Below, piece after piece: positions 30,985 through 39,272 of a stretch of 45,366 nucleotides of DNA. The number at the start of each line of letters is the position of its first letter. Position 1 is the stretch's first letter. The DNA comes from an uncultured archaeon (lineage in GTDB: Archaea; Halobacteriota; Methanosarcinia; Methanosarcinales; Methanoperedenaceae). The stretch lies in the NCBI GenBank assembly GCA_902386205.1, contig CABMIH010000004.1, positions 1 through 45,366 on the forward strand, in the 5' to 3' direction. The notes under the pieces were generated by a model. That model saw only the letters and a list, made by a program, of their open reading frames with translations. It made no database searches and had not been told where the DNA came from. A program made the translations under genes and the position numbers.

Positions 30985-31851
30985 ATGCGTATTTTTATTG
31001 CTGGTGGATCAGGTTTTATTGGAAATATATTGTTAGATTATTTCTCCAAAGAACACGAAACCCACGGTAGTTTTTATGCCAATCCCGCACCCGGATTGAC
31101 TTATTTTGACATGGCAGACAGAGAAAATGTGAAAAAAACCATAACTCGATTAAAGCCGGACGTAATCATTCATCCTGCCTTCAATTCTAATGTTGAATAT
31201 TGCGAAGAAAATCCCAAAGAAACCTGGCATATGAATGTTGAAGGTAGCAAAAATGTTATCGAGGCTGCGCGAGATATCGGATCAAAGTTTGTATTTTTCT
31301 CATCGGATTATGTATTTGACGGATCCAATGGCCCGTATTCCGAAGAAGATGCACCAAATCCGATAAACGAATACGGTAAGCAGAAACTTGCTGTGGAAAA
31401 TATTATTAACGATTATTTGAGCGATCATTTAATAATACGTACTACTGTTGTTTATGGATGGGAAATCGCCGGAAAAAATTTTTGCATTCGACTTATTAAA
31501 AATTTAAAAGAAAATAAATCCATGAAAGTACCATTCGACCAGATCGGCTCACCTACCTATGCACTAAATATGGTTCAAGCTGTTAAGGATCTTGTTGAAA
31601 CGGATAAAAGGGGGATTTATCATGTAGTAGGAAGCGACCTGATGGATCGTTATACTTTTGCCAGGAATGTGGCAGAAGTATTCGAACTCGATGAATGTTT
31701 TTTGATACCTGTTTCAACCTCTGAACTTAGACAGAAAGCAAGACGACCCCTGCACGCCGGGATGAAAAACGATAAAGTTCAAAAGGAAATTTCAACAAAA
31801 TTAATGGGAGTGAAAGATGGACTGGAAGAGATGAAAAGGAATAGGAGGTAG
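30985..31851 (+). CDS. RmlD-like NDP-4-keto-sugar reductase
   Basis: The 288-residue SDR protein has IFIAGGSGFIGNILLDYF (NAD(P) Gly motif), DVIIHPAFNSNVEYCEENPKETW and FFSSDYVFDGSNGPYSEEDAPNPINEYGKQK, which contain the Ser, Tyr-x3-Lys catalytic set and the RmlD-typical 'SSDYVFDG'. It should reduce the 4-keto group of a 6-deoxyhexose after the epimerase acts. It follows the epimerase by 3 bases and precedes a glycosyltransferase by 6. Product sugar unknown. Confidence 0.85.
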   Translation: MRIFIAGGSGFIGNILLDYFSKEHETHGSFYANPAPGLTYFDMADRENVKKTITRLKPDVIIHPAFNSNVEYCEENPKETWHMNVEGSKNVIEAARDIGSKFVFFSSDYVFDGSNGPYSEEDAPNPINEYGKQKLAVENIINDYLSDHLIIRTTVVYGWEIAGKNFCIRLIKNLKENKSMKVPFDQIGSPTYALNMVQAVKDLVETDKRGIYHVVGSDLMDRYTFARNVAEVFELDECFLIPVSTSELRQKARRPLHAGMKNDKVQKEISTKLMGVKDGLEEMKRNRR

Positions 31852-31857
31852 TAATGC

Positions 31858-32925
31858 ATGAGTGAAGAAAATCAAACGCAAAAGAAACTATTGAGTATAT
31901 GTATTCCAACATATAACCGGCCAAATAAATTAAAAAGGCTTTATGATTTTTTTTTAAGGCGTGCTCTAAACGAATATTCTAATCAAATAGAGATAGTGGT
32001 TTGTGATAATTCAGATAACAAGAATGCGCAGTTGAATCAAACCACACTTGGAAATTCAGTACATTATTCTAAAAATGAGATAAATCTTGGTTTCAGCGGG
32101 AATCTGGTGCGTTGTGCCGAAGAAGCCACAGGGCAATTTATATGGTTTATTTCGGATGATGATCTGGTTGATTGGAATGGGTTCAGGCGCCTGATCGATT
32201 ATTTGCCATATGCTGCAGAGCAAGGTATAGATTGTATCATGTTGCCATATTTTACTAAGAATAATTCTGGTGAGGTTAAGATTTATAATGATAGTAATTC
32301 CTGGGGTAAAGGGAGAGATGTAGATATTGCAACTTTTGTGACTCCATTGCGTCAGCTCCCATTCGTGCTTTTTTCGAGTGTGGTCGTTCGGTTGGATAAA
32401 AAAAACCTGAATCAGATAGCAAAAGAATTTTCTGGTAATTTTCTTATACAGATTCCGTTTTTTTTTAGCATGCTAAAAATGGAATCAAAACTGCATTTTT
32501 TGGATGATTGTGTCATAGAATTTATTTCGGATTCTTCGGATGGGGATTGGAGACTCGCTTTGATGTATCGTTACAAAATTGATGTATTTTTGTTTTTAAA
32601 AAGATATGGTATTGATGTGGCTACGCTAATGGATAATGGATATAAGGAAATGTTGCTGTGCATGTTGAGCCATCGCGGAGGAATTGCCAATATCGAATAC
32701 GCAGATAAAGATCGCTGGTCTGTACTGGCTGACCTTGGTCATCATCTCAACATGAAAACTATTCTTTTGGCTTTTGCACTCATTGTTCCAAAGGTTTTGA
32801 TCAGGCAACCCTATATATTTTACCAGAGTATTAAATATGCACAGGATAACAGGAACCTTTCGATTAAGACGGTTGTATCCCGATATAAAACATTACAACA
32901 TCATACCCCGACCAATAACTCATGA
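31858..32925 (+). CDS. Family 2 glycosyltransferase
   Basis: The 355-residue protein opens with LLSICIPTYNRPNKLKRLYDFF and carries QIEIVVCDNSD and FIWFISDDDLVDW, the GT-A fold nucleotide-sugar and Asp-x-Asp metal sites of GT2. It lacks membrane segments except a weak hydrophobic stretch near the C-terminus (TILLAFALIVPKVLI). It should transfer a sugar onto a lipid-linked glycan at the cytosolic membrane face. GGAGGT lies 8 bases before the ATG at 31858. Acceptor and donor are not shown; the co-transcribed deoxysugar genes suggest a 6-deoxyhexose donor. Confidence 0.88.
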   Translation: MSEENQTQKKLLSICIPTYNRPNKLKRLYDFFLRRALNEYSNQIEIVVCDNSDNKNAQLNQTTLGNSVHYSKNEINLGFSGNLVRCAEEATGQFIWFISDDDLVDWNGFRRLIDYLPYAAEQGIDCIMLPYFTKNNSGEVKIYNDSNSWGKGRDVDIATFVTPLRQLPFVLFSSVVVRLDKKNLNQIAKEFSGNFLIQIPFFFSMLKMESKLHFLDDCVIEFISDSSDGDWRLALMYRYKIDVFLFLKRYGIDVATLMDNGYKEMLLCMLSHRGGIANIEYADKDRWSVLADLGHHLNMKTILLAFALIVPKVLIRQPYIFYQSIKYAQDNRNLSIKTVVSRYKTLQHHTPTNNS

Positions 32926-32995
32926 AAAAATTGATATGCTCGGCTATGAATAGGAATAAATAAGAATCCAGAGTGATGTAAGGAGAATGATTAAA

Positions 32996-33775
32996 ATGAA
33001 GGTAGTAATATTATGCGGCGGTCTTGGAACCCGTCTGCGTGAAGAAACAGAATACCGTCCAAAGCCTATGGTGAATATCGGAACCAGGCCGATTCTGTGG
33101 CACATAATGAAATTATATAGTCATTTTGGCTATAATGATTTTGTGTTGTGCCTGGGATATAAAGGCAATATCATAAAAGAGTATTTTTATAACTACGAAG
33201 TATTGAACAGTGATTTCACAATAGAATTAGGCCGACGCAGTGAAATAAAAATCCATAACTCACACGATGAAGATGGATGGAGAATAACATTAGCCGACAC
33301 CGGGGAGAAGGCTTTAAAGGGCGCGAGGTTAAAAAAGATAGAAAAATACATCGATACCGACACATTCATGGTAACTTATGGTGACGGGCTTGCCAATATA
33401 AATATCAAAAATCTCGTAAATTTTCACAAACAGCACGGCAAAATCGCCACTCTCACCGGTATCCTGCCACCTTCCCGCTTTGGCACTTTTTCTTTGAAGG
33501 ATAACGTAATCGAGAAATTTACTGAAAAGCCCCATACTGCAGGAAATTACGTCAACGGGGGTTTTTTCGTCCTGGAACGGGAAATATTTGATCATATGAC
33601 ATTTGAGGATTCGTGTGATTTTGAAATAGGGGTCCTGGATAAACTTGCAGAGAAAGGCGAATTAATGATGTTCAGGCATTCTAATGAATGGATGTGTATG
33701 GACACAATGAGGGATGTTGAATATCTAAACAATCTCTGGTCATCAAATCAGGCATTCTGGAAGATATGGGAATAA
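32996..33775 (+). CDS. rfbF: Glucose-1-phosphate cytidylyltransferase
   Basis: AGGAG at 32981-32985 lies 10 bases before ATG 32996, which I choose over ATG 32987 that touches the ribosome binding site. The 259-residue product begins MKVVILCGGLGTRLREETEYRPKPMVNIG, with the nucleotidyltransferase signature GGLGTRL and KPMV. Later motifs FMVTYGDGLANINI and YVNGGFFVLEREIFD match RfbF. It forms CDP-glucose from CTP and glucose-1-phosphate. The next gene makes CDP-4-keto-6-deoxyglucose, so the two define a CDP-deoxysugar route. Confidence 0.93.
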   Translation: MKVVILCGGLGTRLREETEYRPKPMVNIGTRPILWHIMKLYSHFGYNDFVLCLGYKGNIIKEYFYNYEVLNSDFTIELGRRSEIKIHNSHDEDGWRITLADTGEKALKGARLKKIEKYIDTDTFMVTYGDGLANINIKNLVNFHKQHGKIATLTGILPPSRFGTFSLKDNVIEKFTEKPHTAGNYVNGGFFVLEREIFDHMTFEDSCDFEIGVLDKLAEKGELMMFRHSNEWMCMDTMRDVEYLNNLWSSNQAFWKIWE

Positions 33776-33781
33776 TTTAAT

Positions 33782-34774
33782 ATGATTAATCCGGATTGGA
33801 AAAATAAGAACGTTTTTATAACAGGCGCAACAGGCCTGCTCGGATCATGGCTCACAAGGCTCGTGGTTGATGAAGGGGCTAATGTCATCGCTTTAAATCG
33901 TGATATTGTGCCCAGGTCCATATTATGGAGCAGTTCCAAAGAATTTGGTTATATTAAAGATGAACTGACAGTTGTCCATGGCTGCCTGGAAGATTACAGC
34001 TTTCTTGAAAGAGTGCTTAATGAATACGAAATAGAAGTCGTTTTCCATCTTGGTGCGCAGACCATAGTAGGAACCGCCAACCGGAACCCCTTATCCACGT
34101 TCGAATCAAACATCAGGGGAACGTATAATCTCCTTGAGGCATGCAGGAGGAACAGGGAATTAATAAAAGCGATAATAGTAGCGTCAAGCGACAAGGCTTA
34201 CGGAGTCCAGGAAAAATTGCCTTATGATGAAAAAACCCCGCTGCGTGGCACCCACCCATATGATGTGTCTAAAAGCTGTGCAGACCTGATCTCGCATACG
34301 TATTTCAATACATACAGGCTCCCTGTGTGCATAACAAGATGCGGTAACCTGTATGGGCCCGGTGACCTGAATTTCAACAGGATTATTCCCGGGACTATAC
34401 GATCCCTGCTCAAAGGAGAAAATCCAATAATCAGAAGCGATGGAAGTTATATCCGGGATTATTTTTATGTAAGGGACGGGGCGATGGCATATAAGACGCT
34501 GGCAGAAAGAATGACCGCGAGTGAAATCTTTGGGGAGAGCTTCAATTTCAGTAATGAAATGCATATTACCGTCCTGGAACTTGTGAGAAAGATAATTGAT
34601 ATTATGGAAGTCGATCTTGAGCCGGTAATCCTTGGAAAAGCCACGAATGAAATAAAACACCAGTACCTTTCTGCAGGGAAAGCTAAATCAATGCTGAACT
34701 GGCGCCCCTATTTTACCTTGGATGAAGGTTTGAAAGAAACTATTGACTGGTATAAAATGTTTTTAAAAATATGA
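33782..34774 (+). CDS. rfbG: CDP-glucose 4,6-dehydratase
   Basis: The 330-residue SDR protein has [48 protein letters not shown] and VASSDKAYG with [12 protein letters not shown] (Tyr-x3-Lys), matching RfbG, which removes water from CDP-glucose to give CDP-4-keto-6-deoxyglucose. That intermediate leads to 3,6-dideoxyhexoses in bacteria through RfbH, which is not in the window. The RmlC- and RmlD-like genes upstream could instead give CDP-6-deoxyhexoses. It follows rfbF by 6 bases and ends the glycan operon. Confidence 0.9.
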   Translation: MINPDWKNKNVFITGATGLLGSWLTRLVVDEGANVIALNRDIVPRSILWSSSKEFGYIKDELTVVHGCLEDYSFLERVLNEYEIEVVFHLGAQTIVGTANRNPLSTFESNIRGTYNLLEACRRNRELIKAIIVASSDKAYGVQEKLPYDEKTPLRGTHPYDVSKSCADLISHTYFNTYRLPVCITRCGNLYGPGDLNFNRIIPGTIRSLLKGENPIIRSDGSYIRDYFYVRDGAMAYKTLAERMTASEIFGESFNFSNEMHITVLELVRKIIDIMEVDLEPVILGKATNEIKHQYLSAGKAKSMLNWRPYFTLDEGLKETIDWYKMFLKI

Positions 34775-34795
34775 TGGATCAAGTTTAGATATTTT

Positions 34796-35545
34796 TCATA
34801 TTTCCATGCACATATTATCAATTGCTGCAAACGTGTTATTAAAAATTTTCCTTGCTTTTTCCTCAGCTTGTTTTCTGTTCTGTAAAGTCCTGTATCTGTT
34901 AGCATCGAAGTGGATCAGGGCCAGTTTTTTAGCGTTTGCTTCTTTTGCGATCTGTGCAGCGCCTTCAGGATTTAAATGAGGCCATTCTTTATTAAATTGT
35001 CCGCTATTGAATGAACATTCTGTAATTAATAAATCGGCATCCCTGCCAAGTTTCTTTGCATTATCACATATCCCGGTATCGGGACAATAAGCAATTATCT
35101 TATCATCCATTTCAAACCGGTAGCCCATACAGGGCGACGAGTGAAGCAGGAACCTGCATTCTACCGGAAATGGAATGGTATGAAGTCCTTCTGATAGTTC
35201 ATGAATATCAACTTTAAAAGGCAATCTGGTAACCGGGACTGTGAAAGGGGTATTAATTATCCTGTCCAGTATCCCTTTTGTACCCGTTTGTCCGTAAATA
35301 CCCATTGCCTGGCTGAACCTGAATTTGCTGAGGATATGCAGCCCTGCGATGTGGTCAAGATGGAAATGACTGATAAAGAGATAAATCGGTTTCCTGCTTG
35401 TGTCCGCAACATACTGATCCAGTTTATAAATTCCATTGCCGGCATCAAGAATAATAAAATACTTTTCTGTCTCAATAAGTGTGCATGTCGTATTCCCAAT
35501 TTGCGTATCATACCATCCGTTAGTGCCAAGGAAGATAATTTTCAT
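34796..35545 (-). CDS. MBL-fold metallo-hydrolase (RNase Z-like)
   Basis: From ATG 35543-35545 the product has 249 residues; a GTG at 35552-35554 overlapping the purQ stop is possible. MKIIFLGTNGWYDTQIGNTTC, ILDAGNGIY and SHFHLDH (59-65) are the metallo-beta-lactamase zinc motifs. Later ITECSF and ALIHFDANRYR complete the site. Relatives include RNase Z and phosphodiesterases; the ELAC exosite arm of true tRNase Z is absent, so a tRNA role is uncertain. It sits directly after purQ in the same direction. Confidence 0.82.
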   Translation of the reverse strand: MKIIFLGTNGWYDTQIGNTTCTLIETEKYFIILDAGNGIYKLDQYVADTSRKPIYLFISHFHLDHIAGLHILSKFRFSQAMGIYGQTGTKGILDRIINTPFTVPVTRLPFKVDIHELSEGLHTIPFPVECRFLLHSSPCMGYRFEMDDKIIAYCPDTGICDNAKKLGRDADLLITECSFNSGQFNKEWPHLNPEGAAQIAKEANAKKLALIHFDANRYRTLQNRKQAEEKARKIFNNTFAAIDNMCMEI

Positions 35546-35550
35546 TAAAT

Positions 35551-36336
35551 TCACAATCTTTCCTTCGCATACTCGACCGCATTTCTGAATATCGCGACCC
35601 CGGCCCCTTCCTCAGGCAGCTCTTCCCTCGTCCACCTCGGATGGTTCGTCCTGTGCTGGAAAGCTTCGGGGTGTGGCATCATTCCGAAAACCCTGCCTGT
35701 CTCATCGCATATCCCTGCGATGTTATCAACCGAACCGTTGGGGTTATAAGGGTATCCTGCACTTTTTCCTTCCCTGTCCACATACCGGAATACGATATGG
35801 TTACCTTTCCTCAATCCTGCAAGCACTTGCGGGTTCCTGGTCACGAACTTCCCTTCCCCGTGGCGCACAGGCAGGTATATGCTGTCTATTCCCTTTGTAA
35901 ATACACATTTTGATCTCTGGTTTGATTTCAGGCAAACCCACCTGTCCTCGAACCTCCCGGAATCATTAAAAGTCAGGGTAACATCCTGGGTGGCATAATT
36001 GCCATTAAAGGCCGGCAATAGCCCCATTTTTACCATCGCCTGGAAACCGTTGCAGATGCCGATGACCAATTTGCCTGCATCGATAAACTTCTGCATTCCT
36101 TCACCCAGGTTATATTTTATCATGTTCGCAAGCACCTTGCCTGAGGCGATATCATCCCCGAACGAGAAACCGCCGGGAAGCGCAAGAACCTGGAAATCCT
36201 CGAGTTTCCTTGTGCCATTTATCAGGTCCGTGAGATGGACACGCTCTGCATCGGCCCCTGCAAGTTTGAAGGCATGCTGGGTTTCAATATCGCAGTTTAT
36301 ACCGTAGCCCGTGAGGATCAGTACTTTAGGGGTCAT
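35551..36336 (-). CDS. purQ: Phosphoribosylformylglycinamidine synthase subunit PurQ
   Basis: The 261-residue class I glutamine amidotransferase has Cys95 in GICNGFQ and His222 with Glu224 in MPHPEAFQ as the triad, preceded by LALPGGFSFGDDIASG, diagnostic for PurQ. It supplies ammonia to PurL in step four of purine synthesis. It is slightly longer than bacterial PurQ (about 225), as in archaea that use the PurS-PurQ-PurL type. purS and purL are not in the window. An upstream small gene and this one are on the same strand, 42 bp apart. Confidence 0.95.
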   Translation of the reverse strand: MTPKVLILTGYGINCDIETQHAFKLAGADAERVHLTDLINGTRKLEDFQVLALPGGFSFGDDIASGKVLANMIKYNLGEGMQKFIDAGKLVIGICNGFQAMVKMGLLPAFNGNYATQDVTLTFNDSGRFEDRWVCLKSNQRSKCVFTKGIDSIYLPVRHGEGKFVTRNPQVLAGLRKGNHIVFRYVDREGKSAGYPYNPNGSVDNIAGICDETGRVFGMMPHPEAFQHRTNHPRWTREELPEEGAGVAIFRNAVEYAKERL

Positions 36337-36378
36337 ATTTTCGAATGAATACCCTTAAGTGTTTTAATTTTACTTATA

Positions 36379-36612
36379 TTAATCTGTGATAGGTTTTATA
36401 CAATGAATTTCTTCTTTTGTTGATGCTTCAACATTAAAATCCATGTCTTGCGATTCATTGTATGTACAAGTGTAGTACATTTCATCGGGCTTGAAAAGTA
36501 CAGGTATCTGTATGAACCTGAAATTATTGTATATTAAATAAAGTTTTTCTATTGTTGTGTTATTGATGCCTGCTTTTAATAATTTCACTCTTTCTTGAGG
36601 TGTCTCTAACAT
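36379..36612 (-). CDS. Small hypothetical protein, 77 residues
   Basis: A very good ribosome binding site, GGAGGGTGATCA on the minus strand, precedes the ATG at 36610-36612, so the frame is likely real. The protein (MLETPQERVKLLKAGINNTTIEKLYLIYNNFRFIQIPVLF) is helical at first, then beta, with a single acidic Asn-rich stretch and Cys49 and Cys72. The 'TPQERVKLLKAGI' start is reminiscent of small archaeal proteins of unknown role. No motif lets me name a function. It is in front of purQ on the same strand, and divergent from the Hdr-glutamate synthase operon with 259 bp between. Confidence 0.7.
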   Translation of the reverse strand: MLETPQERVKLLKAGINNTTIEKLYLIYNNFRFIQIPVLFKPDEMYYTCTYNESQDMDFNVEASTKEEIHCIKPITD

Positions 36613-36799
36613 TGATCACCCTCCCGCTCATAACATTTTTTTCTTTATTAATATTATTCGCTAATAAATGTTTGGGTTATATTGTCATATTGTCAAAATC
36701 ATTATTTTATTTATAATATATTATTTATTGTTTTTTTAAATTCGCCTCGCGCGGTTGGCCCGGATGTAGAAATAATTATATATGTCCAATCACCAGCCA

Positions 36800-36828
36800 A
36801 TTGCCTATTTCTGGGCAATGTTTAAATA
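36800..36828 (+). promoter_or_regulatory. Inverted repeat and TATA box of the Hdr/glutamate synthase operon
   Basis: ATTGCC (36800-36805) and GGCAAT (36814-36819) form a 6-bp inverted repeat with an 8-bp gap, immediately followed by TTTAAATA (36821-36828). An activator or repressor at this place would touch the BRE. It does not match the known NrpR site types (GGAA-N6-TTCC, GGTA-N6-TACC). Confidence 0.5.
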
Positions 36829-36871
36829 GTATCATAGCTATAGCGTACTTCCCTGATGAGGGAGAAAAAAA

Positions 36872-38209
36872 ATGTCTGAATATACTTTATTCTTAGGCTG
36901 TATAATCCCGGCGCGTTTTCCCTTCATGGAAAAATCCACAAGGCTTGTTCTGTCAAAGCTTGGATGCGTTCTCCACGACCTGCCCGAAGCCACATGCTGC
37001 CCAACGAAAAGCATAATCAAACCGATGGGAGATATGGAATGGTATGTGACAGCGGCAAGGAACCTCGCCCTGGCAGAAAAAACAGGTCTTGACCTGATAG
37101 TACCCTGCAACGGATGTTACAGCACTTTGAAATCTGTCGAGGCGGAACTCCTGGTAAATCCCAATCTCAGGACGAAAGTCAATTCCATCCTTTCATCTGC
37201 GGGGCTGGAATACAGGGGAAGCATAGCGGTAAAGCACCTTGTTGAAGCGCTGCATGATGATATCGGCATCCCGAAAATAAAAGAGCAAATCATCAAACCA
37301 TTTGACGGCATGAAAATAGCATCGCATTATGGCTGCCACATGCTGCGCCCCAGCTCATCCATATTCTTTGACGACCCGAACAAACCCAAAAAATTCGATG
37401 CGTTGATAGAGGCCCTCGGGGCAAAGAGCATTGAATATGAAACCAAGATGTTATGCTGCGGCGGCAACCTGAATTCAGCAGATGAACCTGATGATGCCAC
37501 GGCCATGGCAAGAATGAAACTCCTTGAGGTCTCAAAAAAAGCAGATGCGATCGCCCTTACCTGCCCGTCATGTTTCATGCAATACGATTCACGCCAATAT
37601 CTCATGCAAAAAAGCGGTGAAAAATTGAACGTGCCCATTCTTTACTATCCGGAATTACTGGGACTTGCCATGGGTTTCACGGCAGAAGAACTGGGAATGG
37701 ATATGCACAGGATAGATGTGGCAGAATTCCTTTCAAAATGGGATTCAAAATATGATTATTTCAACACCCTTAAAACGATATTTGATTTGAACTCTGTCCG
37801 CAAATGTTACGAGTGCGCCGCATGCGTTAACGATTGTCCGGTGGTGAAAATAACACCTGAATTCAATCCCAGCGATATCATAAGCAGGCTGCTGTCCGGG
37901 GAACTTGATGCTGTGATAGGATCCCATGATATATGGCGGTGCGTGGACTGTTACACATGCTACGAACTCTGCCCGCAGAAACTGGGCATGAATAAGATAT
38001 TTGATAAGCTAAAACACATCGCTCTTGAAAAAGGAAAGGGCCCGAAAGGTTTTTGTGCAAGCATCGAGATGTTTCGGAAAGAAGGGAGACTGGGAGAACC
38101 TACTTCTGTCAGGAAAAAGCTGAAACTGGGAGAACCGCCCAGGTGCGGGGCCGATGAGTTAAAAAAATTACTACTTACGATTCAAAAAGGTGAAGAAAAT
38201 GAAAGTTGA
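36872..38209 (+). CDS. HdrB-HdrC fusion protein linked to glutamate synthase
   Basis: The 445-residue protein has two CCG domains of heterodisulfide reductase B: Cys10, Cys42-Cys43, Cys79, Cys82; then Cys155, Cys195-Cys196, Cys231, Cys234. C-terminal to these is an HdrC-like segment with two ferredoxin-type clusters: Cys312, 315, 318, 322 (CYECAACVNDCP) and Cys357, 360, 363, 367 (CVDCYTCYELCP). HdrB splits disulfides at noncubane [4Fe-4S] centres; HdrC passes electrons. Usually they are separate subunits. Here one chain heads an operon with all glutamate synthase domains (overlap 11 bp), so it may feed electrons from a thiol/disulfide or ferredoxin pool to glutamate synthase. The substrate is not shown. 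Confidence 0.9.
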   Translation: MSEYTLFLGCIIPARFPFMEKSTRLVLSKLGCVLHDLPEATCCPTKSIIKPMGDMEWYVTAARNLALAEKTGLDLIVPCNGCYSTLKSVEAELLVNPNLRTKVNSILSSAGLEYRGSIAVKHLVEALHDDIGIPKIKEQIIKPFDGMKIASHYGCHMLRPSSSIFFDDPNKPKKFDALIEALGAKSIEYETKMLCCGGNLNSADEPDDATAMARMKLLEVSKKADAIALTCPSCFMQYDSRQYLMQKSGEKLNVPILYYPELLGLAMGFTAEELGMDMHRIDVAEFLSKWDSKYDYFNTLKTIFDLNSVRKCYECAACVNDCPVVKITPEFNPSDIISRLLSGELDAVIGSHDIWRCVDCYTCYELCPQKLGMNKIFDKLKHIALEKGKGPKGFCASIEMFRKEGRLGEPTSVRKKLKLGEPPRCGADELKKLLLTIQKGEENES

Positions 38210-39272
38210 CGGAATACCATCCGGGTGTGCGATATCCGGAATGATGAGCGAAGATGGAAGACGTATTGATGGCAGGGTTATAATAAAATCAATCGCCTGC
38301 ATGCACGACCGCTCAAACGGGCTTGGAGGAGGTTTTGCAGCCTATGGTATTTATCCGAAACGGAAAGACCAGTATGCTTTCCATATGATGTATGATAATA
38401 TCGAATCAAAAGAAGCTACTGAAGAATTCTTCAAGGATGCCTTCAACGTGGACAAGGATGAACCGATCCCGACTTTCAGGGAGAACGGCATCTCGAACCC
38501 CCCAATACTCTGGAGGTATTTCCTTGAGGTGCCAGAGAATAAGCTTGAGTTCATATCAGAGCGGGATTACGTCATGAAGACCGTAATGAAGGTCAATTCC
38601 GACATTGAAGGTGCTTTTGTGGCATCAAGCGGCAAAAACATGGGCGCATTCAAGGGTGTCGGGTATCCAGAGGATATCGGCAAGTTCTATAAACTTGAGG
38701 ATTACAGCGCGTACATCTGGACCGCCCACGGTAGGTTCCCCACAAACACGCCGGGCTGGTGGGGAGGCGCACATCCGTTCACGCTCCTTGACTGGTCAGT
38801 GGTGCACAATGGGGAGATCTCCTCATACGGGATAAACAAGCGCTACCTTGAGATGTTCGGGTACAGGCTTGAACTGAGGACTGACACTGAGGTGATAGCT
38901 TATCTTTTTGACCTGCTGGTCAGGAGGCATAAATTCCGGACAGACAGGGCCATTATGGCTCTTGCAACGCCTTTCTGGAAGGATATTGACCGCATGGAGC
39001 CGGAACAAAAGAAAATCGCCATTGCGATAAGGCAGGTGTACGGGAGCACTCTTTTGAACGGCCCTTTCAGCATTATCATAGGGCATAGCAACGGCATGAT
39101 AGGATTGAACGACAGGATAAAACTGCGGCCCATGACCGCTGCCCGAAAGGACGACATGCTTTACATGGCTTCAGAGGAGTCTGCAATAAGGGAGATAGCC
39201 CCCGACCTTGACGAAGTGTGGAGCCCAAGAGCCGGGACGGCAGTGATCGGAACTCTCAGGGATGTGGAATAA
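38199..39272 (+). CDS. Glutamate synthase glutaminase domain (class II amidotransferase)
   Basis: ATG 38199 is preceded by GGTGA at 38189-38193. The 357-residue product has the Ntn-type amidotransferase: Cys10 in GIPSGCAISGMM, HGRFPTNTPGWWGGAHPF, VVHNGEISSYG and LRTDTEVIAYLFDLL. It frees ammonia from glutamine. Class II enzymes need Cys at the mature N-terminus; here nine residues (MKVDGIPSG) must be removed, as in GltB precursors. It overlaps the HdrBC gene by 11 bp and its stop overlaps the next start (TAATG). It is the separate first part of bacterial GltB. Confidence 0.92.
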   Translation: MKVDGIPSGCAISGMMSEDGRRIDGRVIIKSIACMHDRSNGLGGGFAAYGIYPKRKDQYAFHMMYDNIESKEATEEFFKDAFNVDKDEPIPTFRENGISNPPILWRYFLEVPENKLEFISERDYVMKTVMKVNSDIEGAFVASSGKNMGAFKGVGYPEDIGKFYKLEDYSAYIWTAHGRFPTNTPGWWGGAHPFTLLDWSVVHNGEISSYGINKRYLEMFGYRLELRTDTEVIAYLFDLLVRRHKFRTDRAIMALATPFWKDIDRMEPEQKKIAIAIRQVYGSTLLNGPFSIIIGHSNGMIGLNDRIKLRPMTAARKDDMLYMASEESAIREIAPDLDEVWSPRAGTAVIGTLRDVE

